NCBI GenBank assembly: GCA_900642245.1
Contig: CAAAJI010000210.1
Coordinates: forward strand, 16,154 to 49,042
DNA from: Fragilaria radians
Taxonomy: Eukaryota; Bacillariophyta; Fragilariophyceae; Fragilariales; Fragilariaceae
Direction of reading: 5' to 3'
DNA: 32,889 bases
Part shown: positions 10,011 to 19,467 of the stretch, in pieces
Numbering within the stretch: the stretch's first letter is position 1
Layout of the letters: every line of letters starts with the position of its first letter
The notes under the pieces: model-generated
Told to the model about the DNA's origin: nothing
Seen by the model: only the letters and a program-made list of their open reading frames with translations
Databases searched by the model: none
Translations under genes and position numbers: made by a program

Positions 10011-11640
10011 TTAGGACATTTAGGATGTTAAGGAGACTTTAGAAGATTGTAAAAAAAGTTCAGATCAAAAACGATTTTTGTGCTAAATTCAAACTCCTTA
10101 AGGTGCTTCTTTCGGTTTTGTTTTGATGAGCCGTAATTTCTTTGATATGCCCTCTGCAGATCTTTAGGATATATCTACAATGATTTTCCACATTTAGTCA
10201 ACCATGTAATAAATGAAATTAATTATTGGACTCAAAATTTTCAATGGAGTAGTTTTATACAACATTGAACCTTGTAAGTGAACAATGCCTTGTTGATCCT
10301 CATTAAAATTTTCAAAGGCCTGTCTCATAGTGAACCTTAAATTGCTTTGACATCTGAGCTTTTAAGGTTTGTATATTATCGTCAGTAATTCAAAACGAGA
10401 ATTTTGAATCTCATGTTGCGTCTTGTATTAGTTGTTTTTGTCAAATGCCCAATCAACTTTGGTATCTATCCTCGTTTGTATTTCTTAAGAGAGATACATT
10501 TACAAAAAAGCTGACATTCTATGGACTGTCTAAGCTAAGATGTCAATTTTCATAAGAGCAACAATCTCATTCGTACGAATCCCTTTTTAAGAGTTCAGTC
10601 ATTTGAGTTCCTCTCATCCAATTAATAATTATGCATCTGCCTCTCATTTTACACTTTCTTTGCTGCCAATGAATTGTTTATCAAAATATGAATTGCTATT
10701 CACAAGCTTTAGCCTAGAGCATATGGCTTCAAAATTATCCTTCCTTGTTAAAGATTCTAGCTTCGCTTCCCATTGCTGTAACTATTACAAACAAAAAGGG
10801 GGCTTTCATTTCAAATCTGATTTTTTTCCTGTAATGGATCAAAGTTTTTCAAAGATTGAATGCTTTTAGCCCTAAACTTTCGTTTCAAATAGCTTCCCTT
10901 TTAGTTATTGACGCAACTCAACAGTATAGCTAAATGCCGCATGTATGGTCATAGTGATGAGACATCCCAAAGCAATTATTGGCCACAGTTAGTATGGTAA
11001 CAAGTTTCTTATTCCGAGGTTACAGCAAACGTAGCCCCAGGATTTGGAAAGATTCATGTATTCATGGCTTTAATGTATTTCGAGCTATTTCATAGGTTTT
11101 GGGATATATCAAACTGTGTATGCTGCATGGATCTTATTGTTGCTATTGATCAACAACATATTTTCTTCGTGATCAAAATATCCGTTTCGTTTATCCAACG
11201 ATTGTCGCTTCCCACTACAAAAATGAATCCAAACCGGCCAGTTAGCACTTAATATTAGTACAGTATCATGAATTCTTTTACATCCATTTTTATAATCTGG
11301 TATCGAAATGACTTTCCATGAAGATTTTCAAATAACAATGGAAAAGTGTATTGGGCCTGATTCAAATGACTTTGAAAACACCACGACATGGAATACAGGA
11401 AAACACGTGGAATGCATATTTAGTCATATCTTAGAAGCTAAGTTTTAACACACTATTTGACGGTGTAAAATAACTATTGTGATCTAGAAGTTTTCATTCC
11501 ATTCAGTCAAGTTTTTACGTTCACAGCCTAAAGTAACACTTACGAAATCGATGTTTTTTTCTGCCATTAGAGGTGCCTTCACCAAACAAATAGTTAGAAA
11601 ACGGTTCACATTGCAACAGAAGGTAAACCTACTTTACATG
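10011..11640. other. No supported gene
   Basis: The first part probably still belongs to the 3' end of the copia relic. A few open frames of 60-90 codons occur (for example 10603-10869 plus) without family motifs or protein-like conservation. The end must contain the promoter of the HA-repeat gene at 11673. Confidence 0.5.
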
Positions 11641-11672
11641 CATGCTTTCATTCTACAGAGAATAAGAAATAA

Positions 11673-12257
11673 ATGGATGAGGTAGAACGATTGGAATTTT
11701 GTCGTTCTGTGTACAAAAAGTACATTGAGAAACGAGCGGCTCAAGTTTTGATGACCACAACAAAAACAAATAGCGATATCTGGGATAGACATATGAATGA
11801 CCTTAGAATGTTTCAAGATAATCATGGCCATTGTAGGGTTCCTCGACATTACCAAGACAATCCAAAATTGGGTAGGTGGGTCATGAATGTTAGATCTCAC
11901 TTTCAGTTTCTACAGAGGGGGAAGAAAAGCTCACTAGTAACAGATGAAAGGCTCAAACAGCTTCAAGATATTGATTTTGAATTTTCTCCGAAGACTAAGT
12001 CTCATACAAAATATTACATAGATCGTTGGGAACATCATCTCAAGGAGCTGTATCATTTCAAGGAGAGACACGGTCATTGTAGGGTTCCACAACGGTTCAC
12101 AGAGAATAAAAAGCTCGGAGGTTGGGTCCTCTATGTTCGACACCAGTACCGTAAACATCTAAATGGTAAATTAAATACATTGACCGCGGAACGTATTAAT
12201 CAGTTAATGGAGGTTGGCTTCGATTTTGAGCCCCGCAAGGGACGACCTGGTCGGTGA
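11673..12257 (+). CDS. Helicase-associated (HA) repeat protein, copy 1
   Basis: A 194-residue protein made of two helicase-associated (PF03457-type) repeats. Repeat 1 (about residues 36-105) has the IWDRHMNDL start, HGHCRVPRHY, LGRWVMNVR and a closing LQDIDFEFSP. Repeat 2 (about 115-188) has WEHHLKELYHFKERHGHCRV, LGGWVLYVR and MEVGFDFEP. The tail is RKGRPGR. HA repeats are three-helix modules thought to bind nucleic acid. They are strongly expanded in diatoms and often occur without a helicase, as here. The function is unknown. The near-identical copy 2 (18835-19467) has a longer N-terminus. Aligning the two shows a TAA immediately before this ATG where copy 2 has TGC, and this ATG where copy 2 has ATA, so copy 1 has lost its original N-terminus or uses a secondary start. 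Confidence 0.85.
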   Translation: MDEVERLEFCRSVYKKYIEKRAAQVLMTTTKTNSDIWDRHMNDLRMFQDNHGHCRVPRHYQDNPKLGRWVMNVRSHFQFLQRGKKSSLVTDERLKQLQDIDFEFSPKTKSHTKYYIDRWEHHLKELYHFKERHGHCRVPQRFTENKKLGGWVLYVRHQYRKHLNGKLNTLTAERINQLMEVGFDFEPRKGRPGR

Positions 12258-15068
12258 AATGACAATCAGAGCTTGACTCCCTGATTCCAATAGTAAGGAA
12301 GTCTCAAGGTGTACAGCCTTCAAAAGACGAAATGAAGCAGTATTGAGAAGTATCAACTTTTCTATTTATGTGGAACTATTTTCGTTGTATACCCAATGCA
12401 TTTTGGAAGTGGTTCAGCCCGGTTGACAAAGTGAAGTACTTCAATCCTTACACCTAGCAGAATCTATTTACGGGTGACGTGCATTTGCTTGTCATTGAGC
12501 ATCCAAGCTAGGTACCCGGGCTCATTAGAGGAATTAAAATTCACAGATTCAAAAAATTTCGATATGAATTGCCTTCACGGAGATTCTTTTTATTCTTAGT
12601 TTTACCATTTCACTTCTCTAATTCCTAAAGGAATGAATAAGAGCCATGGAGTTAATGACAGGCTTTACTTCCTGAATAACTGGCCAATTGCAATAGATCT
12701 AAGGAGGTAACGTAAGAAAATTCGTGTGAAATAATGATTATTTAACCTTTAGAGAAACACTCACACTGTTCATAAACATGTATATACCAGATCATTGACA
12801 TGAGCATTGCATTTGAAGATTGGTCATGCATGTGGGAACTGCTATGACAAGCAATTCAATAAAAGGTACAATTATTGTTAAGGTCACGAAATTACTGTCA
12901 AATCTTGTGTGTCGTGGTACCAAGGATTTGACTTGAAGGTTATAACCTAGCTTTCTATGGCTGATTATTACGAAGTGAAGATACGTTTTATGTATAAAGG
13001 ATACGCTCCGTCACGGCAAGACACAAGGAAGTATTCGGTTATCGCAAAAACTTTCTGTGCTTAGATCAAAATTATGCATGCCGAGCTGTTTTGTTTCATC
13101 CTCTTCTTGGATACGATTTCGTTGCTAGGGGTTTCTGTTTAGAAAGGATTGCTTCAATGTCGTCGAATCGACTACTTTTTCGATTTTTCGAAATTCCTTG
13201 AGTAATTACATTGGACATTCAGCCATTTAGAGCCCCGCACCGAGAGGTCCGATGCAAATGCTTGGTGCTAAACAAAAAGTGAAACAAATACGCGCAAAAT
13301 GGATAACGAGCCAAGCAACGACTCCCTGTCAACCAATTGAGAGGTAAAGAATCAAGTATTATTGAAAACTCTAAAATCCCACTGAAACTTCAGAAAGAGC
13401 TGTATTTCTACAAACAGTTGATTAAGCTCATCAGAGAGCAAGGGCTTATTGGAATTATCCATTAAATTTAAAGAAGTGTACATTGCCATGAAGCTGGAGC
13501 AAGACATCTATTGAGAAAGTGAAAAAACTCATTTACAATGTAGAGAAGTAAGTTAAATTCACCGAAAGTGCATGCGTATTCAGATTTGATGTTTAAGATT
13601 CCTCCGGAAAAAACAAAAACGGTCTATTATATCTGAACTTTCTTGAATTATCAATTGTGACGGTTGGAGACAAAATTATTCTGCGACGATCTAATACCAC
13701 TTTCTCAACGGTCAACTGTGTTAATTGAATTCATAGCAACTAGCTTAAGACCGAGCGAAAAGCAAAGATTTCATAGCATGGCAATTGCAAGCAGATTGTT
13801 AAAATACTGAAAAGGTCGTCATTGACAAATCACTGTAGGGAGAGAATTTTTGTAGGACTTCAAATAGATGGGCGGAAAATGAAGCTATCTTTAAATCAAA
13901 TAGTAAGGTTTAAGTGCAACTAGGAATTGCATGCATGTCATGTTCCCGCATTATATTTTGACAAAAAAAACAGAAATATTTTGTGTCACAGAGAGATAAT
14001 GTTATATCTTTTCTTGGAATCTTTCACTTAATCCACTCCTTTGGATACATACTCTTGGCACTATCAAGGCTACAGGAATTATTAGATACAGGCTTGGCAA
14101 TATCCATGTCATTCAAGCCATCAACGTGATAAATGTTGACTTATGACATTCAGGTAAGTCCCACAATTTAATCCTTTATTTTTGTAGAATATAGGTTCAC
14201 TAATTGATTCATGGTAGCTCAAAAAATATTGTTACCAAATAATCAAAACACGATTGTGTAGATAACTAAGTGATTGCTCATAGCACGATCATAATTTCAA
14301 TTGTGGCTTGAATTTGATTGTTGCAATTTATCTCAATAGTGAATCACTTTCTTGAAAGTGACTCTACATGAGGTACAATCAACATCAAATATTTTTCAGT
14401 CTAACTTGAGAAATATTATTCATTAGTAAATGTATAATGGGTAAACAAACAGACTAGGATTCATGGCAAATGTAGGATACTTCCTGTGTAAGTTAACAAA
14501 TTTACCTATTAAGTTATTAACATTTCTTGTTTGACTTTTTCCCCTAATAGTTGTTGATGTCTTTTAGTTAATCAAGTGCCTTCTGACCTCCAAATCATGT
14601 GTGATATGCCAGCAGCATTGCATTGTATTGAAGCTCACGAATCACAATCCATTTCAGTGTGATTTGATTTTTCTAGTCCAAACTTGCATAAGGATTAAAG
14701 TTGGTTTACAGATTTTCAGCGTTGTATGAAACTTACAAATCTCTGTAGATAGAGTCAACAAAAGATGTCATCGAACTTTCTGAACATCTATTGTTGTTTC
14801 GTTCATTTTTTAATTCGGCCTGCCTGCTCCTCCTATGACACGTTCTTCATAGTTCACCAAGGCAAAACTATTTGGTCTGTTAGGTCCAAGGACAAGGTAA
14901 GTTAAAGGCTTTTTCAAACTTTTGCAAAAGGCTTGAGTGTGGCTCCAATTCCAGGTTTACTTTCACCATTCCAACTTCTTCAGGGGGTGCCAGAGTTTTT
15001 GAGTAAAAAATCTGCTGTTTTGATACTGGTAGAACTCGCAACATAGCGATTGTAGATTTGTAACATCA
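12258..15068. other. Long stretch without a supported gene
   Basis: About 2.8 kb. Some 60 bp after the HA stop still resemble the sequence after copy 2, then similarity ends. Two good splice-donor-like sites occur on the plus strand: CAG|GTAAGT near 14152 and AAG|GTAAGT near 14896. The latter has a possible CCAG acceptor near 14955 and a ~36-codon open stretch before it. These could be a 5' UTR intron of the downstream proteasome-like gene, but no ATG-started exon could be assembled. Confidence 0.45.
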
Positions 15069-15863
15069 ATGGTTTCACTAAGCTCGCAAAGGATTGCCCT
15101 ACTCCTTGACTTTCTCTGGATCTGCTATGCAGCAGAGACAAGGCTTGATGGTCGTTACTCCTTCTCCTTGACTACATTTGACCCTAATGGCAAGTTGAAT
15201 CAGGTAGAACGTGCTTGTCGCGCATCGACTCTTTGGGGGACTCCAGTGGTTGCAGCGTTCTGTCCCCTTGATAGTAACGACCATCATTCCAGTGTAATAT
15301 TTGCAGCTCCACAAATTCTTCCCAATCCACTTTACGAAGATGATGGAACGGCACGTTTCGTTAAAATCTCAAACAATATTGTTGTGACACATTCTGGGAT
15401 TTCAGCAGACGCAAGGATAGCCATAGCTGCCGGACAGCGATTGGCTATTGAGCATGAATATACCTTTGATGAGGAAATTCAGATTCAGATTTTCCTAGAA
15501 TCCATGGCGCTTTTATTTCAAGAATATACAATGAAGGCTGGTGCCAGACCATTTGGGTGCGTTTTAATGGTGGCTTCCCTGGATTCCAGAGAGTTGTATC
15601 GATTAGATCCATCGGGTTCAATAGAAATACTGGGGTCATACGGAGTGATTGGAAGTCTAGATGCAATTGTACATCCCAAGCTTGAGGAAATGAGGAAAAT
15701 GAATTATGCACATGAAGATTTTATCAGTGAATTGATACACATACTGGGAAGTTCCATCGAAGAAAAGTCTGTAGCCACAGAGCATGCATATAACTCAACA
15801 AACGAAAGATTTCTTACAGCTAACTTCACTCAAGGTGACCTTAATGTAAATACATACAATTAG
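15069..15863 (+). CDS. Divergent proteasome alpha2-like subunit with putative signal peptide
   Basis: A 264-residue 20S proteasome alpha-type protein. Residues 29-49 (RYSFSLTTFDPNGKLNQVER) match the alpha-subunit N-terminal signature and are closest to alpha2 (PSMA2), but the usual FSP is FDP and the usual VEYA is VERA. Further hallmarks are THSGISADARIAIAAGQRLA, FQEYTMKAGARPFG and YRLDPSGS. Normal alpha2 begins only a few residues before this signature. Here the first ~22 residues (SQR followed by IALLLDFLWICYAA) read as a secretory signal peptide ending at a plausible Ala-X-Ala-like site. There is no in-frame ATG upstream before a TAG at 15030, so this start is favoured. The C-terminus (after ~215) carries an unusual Asn/Thr-rich tail. 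A role in the ER, vacuole or periplastidial compartment is inference. A spliced alternative N-terminus cannot be excluded. Confidence 0.82.
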   Translation: MVSLSSQRIALLLDFLWICYAAETRLDGRYSFSLTTFDPNGKLNQVERACRASTLWGTPVVAAFCPLDSNDHHSSVIFAAPQILPNPLYEDDGTARFVKISNNIVVTHSGISADARIAIAAGQRLAIEHEYTFDEEIQIQIFLESMALLFQEYTMKAGARPFGCVLMVASLDSRELYRLDPSGSIEILGSYGVIGSLDAIVHPKLEEMRKMNYAHEDFISELIHILGSSIEEKSVATEHAYNSTNERFLTANFTQGDLNVNTYN

Positions 15864-16021
15864 ACCTTTGAGAAAGTAATAATCTCATGAATGTCTTGTT
15901 CAGGCTTTTAGCTGTTACCTACAGTTTCATACATGATAAAATTGTGCTATGAATTAAAGTTGCCCTGAAAAGGATAGCTTTACTTGTATTCTATTAAACA
16001 AAAAATTCTATTGCACAAGTC

Positions 16022-16472
16022 TTGATCCAGACAACATCAGCGCCCATGCTAATTAATTGGAATTGTTCATGGATTCAAGTAACCCATCTTCAAAAAATTC
16101 TTGAAACTCTAATGTGTTCAAGAATGACTGCCATGAAGTGTAGATCAAAAGATAATACATCCTTCAATGAGGTTGAGAGTGTGCTACAGCTCAACTGGGA
16201 TTTGATCCAAGCCATCAAAGGCATGGCTACACTACCAGTAGATAATAAGTCACGCAAGAAAGCTTGTAACCAACTCTGTCACAATTTTGACAAAGCACAA
16301 TATCAACAAGATTGGTTACCAAGCCATTCCTGACTTGAAAACACATAAAAGTATGCTCGTGGACTTTCTTATTGAAGATATCAATGCACTTAACAGGCTT
16401 CTGAAGTCTGCGATGAACATAATTGTCAAGAAGTGTAAGGTAGAATTTCTCCTCTCCATTAATGTTAGTTAA
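16022..16472 (+). pseudogene. Possible frameshifted unidentified coding relic
   Basis: Two overlapping plus-strand frames (16022-16333 and 16287-16472) could be one coding region broken by a frameshift. The first reads NEVESVLQLNWDLIQAIKGM and KACNQLCHNFDKAQYQQDWL; the second continues with LKTHKSMLVDFLIEDINALN. The amino-acid composition looks protein-like and helical, but I recognise no family, and chance open frames of this length do occur in AT-rich DNA. It lies just downstream of the proteasome-like gene. Confidence 0.25.
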
Positions 16473-18834
16473 ATCACTATGAGTGATGAATATGAAGCGT
16501 GCTTTATCATTTCATCTAATATCTTCAGTGCCAAGATGTCTATTAAACTAGTACTAAGACTCAATGCCAATCATGAAGAGCATTTGGTCAGAGGACTAGC
16601 AAATAAAAGGGGGGAAATGAGATTTATTCTTAGGACACTTTCCTTTTGCTCACTGTGATAGATCCAATCACATGCGCAAACGTTGATCATTTTTTATCTC
16701 GGATTTGTGTCATTCTACCGTACTGGCAAGCTATGGTTGTCCTTTTTTGATTACCTTTGATAGAACGGTAATAAAAAAGTGATTCAAAATAGGAATGCCA
16801 CAACTATGGCATACAAGGCAACGTAGTAAGAATCCACAATCCTCTAAGAGTGACCGAAAATAGTTTTAAACAATAGACTTAGATTGCTTAACTTGGAAAA
16901 TGTTGTACACCTATGCATAATCAATGCAGGCAAACCAATGTCAGGTTTTGAAGCAAATTGGAACAGAATTCAAACTATAAAGCAGGAAATAATAAAAAGT
17001 CTAAAAAATTGAATAATTAAAAGTCAAATTACTTTCTAATGCGTATTTCGAAAGAAAGTGCTATTGGAAACGGCCTGTATGTTATGGAGATCAAAACACC
17101 TTTTACTGCGTGGACGATACCTCCAGCATAAACTTTATATAGAATTGTATACTTCAAATTCAATACAAAGTTCAAACGTAAAGATCGAAAACCGTTAGGA
17201 TCATAGAATCTACACTTAAAAGAAAATGTAGTATACTCTTGGGACATATGATTTAATTCAACCATACTCAATTGTAAAGTTATAATTGTAATTACAAATA
17301 TTAAAGGGCATTAGCTTTGCCTTTGGCTAGTAATCAATTGATATACTTTAGAACGTCAGTGATTGAGCAAAGAAAGCTTGCTTCTTGAACTGCTATTGTT
17401 CTTCAAGATGATCAATGCTACTCCTATCGTTTACAAACTTTGACGTATGAATAAAAATGATACTGCTTCATTTAATGAGAGGTATGTAGTTATGGTTAAT
17501 TACCATCCAATGAATAAATTAATTGCCATGGGATGCATTTATGCACCACTATTGCTACCACGAATCAGCTGATTTGAATTATGTTACTCTCTAGCTCCTT
17601 TCAATTTTTTGGGTAAATGATCCAATTAAAGATATAGTTTAAATTTTATCGCTTAGAGCAGATGCTTACTTTATGATGCACTGTGCAAAAACCCTGCAAT
17701 ATGATTGAAATAGACCGTAACAAATAGTTACATTATGACTGCTGGCTCAAACCGAGTTTCACCAAATTTGAAATCTTCGAATGATTTTCACTATTTGTTC
17801 TGCAGAAGTCATCAATAGCAATGAGTAAAGGAAAGAAAATTGAATTAAAAGGCCCAAATGCAGAGCATTTTAGTCTCAAGTGTTATTCAAGTCGTTGCTG
17901 AACATATGTTTCAGTCGTCTAGGTCGAATCCCAAGCGTATGCTTTGATGTTACCCCTCTAAAGATTTGAAGTCTTTCATGTATTTCAGAACTTCCTAAGC
18001 GTACATTAACAATAGTACTACTTTACAGTTACGCAATGTAGCATTGCTTCGAGTACACACAAAAGAGACAATAGACTGTTTCTGTCCTTTGACGAGCACC
18101 TAGTTCGTTGGAATCGGTTATTTATGGCTTACCAATGATTAGAAGTACACCTTTTCAGATTCATTTGGTGTTCATTTCATTATCTTTTTTGTGTTTACTT
18201 CCTACCAGACTTACTGACTACGGGGATTTTATATCAAGTCTCTGCGTTGAAAGCCCGAATGACTCAATGTAGTATCAGGTGTCAGGTTAGTTTTGATGTA
18301 TCATTATATCTAAGAAAATGTGTTAATTTTCATCCCAGATTATAAAATATTACCTAGCGGTCAAAGTAATTTCTGATTTGTTTAGATGTCGATTAATAAG
18401 ATACGACTGCTGAAAAAAATTCCTCAGCTGTTATCACCCCTTCCCCCCAAGAAATAATGTTTTCATCGTTACATTCCAGGAATGACTTTCTGGAAATGAC
18501 CAACAAACAAGTGTCCAGATAAAGGCCTTGGGCCTGTTTCAAAATTTATCGAATCATAAAAGCATGTGAAGTTGCATATTGATTCATTTTTTATGTTTCT
18601 TAACCCTAAGTATTCATCATTTTGATACAACTGATATGCCCTATCCGAGATTTTTTCTCTCCCTACTGCCGATAGTATTCGATTCCTACTACGCCGTCTA
18701 TCAATAAGGTAATATTAGTCATCAAAATTATTTCTTACATTACAACCACATCTTTCTTCTTTTCCTGCTGTTGCTACCTTTACCTCTTACATATATTTTC
18801 AAAAGGGGGACATCTTGAAAGAGCTTTGAATGCT
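16473..18834. other. No supported gene
   Basis: About 2.4 kb of AT-rich sequence with only short chance frames (for example minus 17029-17271). No tRNA, LTR or family motif was found. The 3' end includes the promoter of HA-repeat copy 2. Confidence 0.5.
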
Positions 18835-19467
18835 ATGTCTCCCTTAGATGCATGCTTTCAATCATCAGAAAGCAAGGAATGCATACATGAGGTGGAACGA
18901 ATGGACCTCTGTCGTTCTGTATACAAACAGTACATTGAGAAACGAACGGCTCAAGGTTTGATGACCACAACAAAAACAAATAGCGATATCTGGGATAAAC
19001 ATATGAAAGACCTTAACATTTTTAAAGATGATCATGGCCATTGTAGGGTTCCTCGACATTACCAAGACAATCCAAAATTGGGTAGGTGGGTCATGAATGT
19101 TAGATCTCACTTTCAGTTTCTACAGAGGGGGAAGAAAAGCTCACTAGTTACAGATGAAAGGCTCAAACAGCTTCAAGATATTGATTTTGAATTTTCTCCG
19201 AAGACTAAGTCTCATACAAAATATTATATAGATCGTTGGGAACATCATCTCAAGGAGTTGTATCATTTCAAGGAGAGACACGGTCATTGTAGGGTTCCAC
19301 AACGCTTCACAGACAATAAAAAACTTGGAGGTTGGGTTCTGTATGTTCGACACCAGTATCGCAAACATCTAAATGGTAAATCGAATACATTGACCGCGGA
19401 ACGTATTAATCAGTTAATGGAGGTTGGTTTCGATTTTGAGCCTCGCAAAGGACGACCTGGTCGGTGA
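18835..19467 (+). CDS. Helicase-associated (HA) repeat protein, copy 2
   Basis: A 210-residue paralog of the gene at 11673-12257, in the same orientation 7.2 kb away. It has the same two HA repeats, each with HGHCRVP and LG(R/G)WV, and the same RKGRPGR tail. From the ATG at 18835 it adds about 17 N-terminal residues (MSPLDACFQSSESKECI) that copy 1 cannot encode because of a stop. The frame remains open further upstream but without another ATG. Over the aligned proteins I count about 13 differences in the first 50 residues but only two in the remaining ~143. The longer N-terminus makes this the likelier intact member of the pair. HA repeats suggest nucleic-acid binding, and the actual role is unknown. 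Confidence 0.87.
   Translation: MSPLDACFQSSESKECIHEVERMDLCRSVYKQYIEKRTAQGLMTTTKTNSDIWDKHMKDLNIFKDDHGHCRVPRHYQDNPKLGRWVMNVRSHFQFLQRGKKSSLVTDERLKQLQDIDFEFSPKTKSHTKYYIDRWEHHLKELYHFKERHGHCRVPQRFTDNKKLGGWVLYVRHQYRKHLNGKSNTLTAERINQLMEVGFDFEPRKGRPGR

Noticed and set aside
11290..11305. Possible copia primer-binding site (TGGTATCGAA)
   Set aside because: Only part of the methionine-tRNA-complementary sequence is present and no LTR end or gag sequence flanks it.
14140..14195. GTAAGT...TTTTTGTAG pair as an intron
   Set aside because: The interval is only about 37 bp, shorter than other introns here, and no open exon with a start flanks it.
17029..17271. Minus-strand 80-codon frame
   Set aside because: No recognisable motif, no neighbouring coding signal, and a length within chance expectation.
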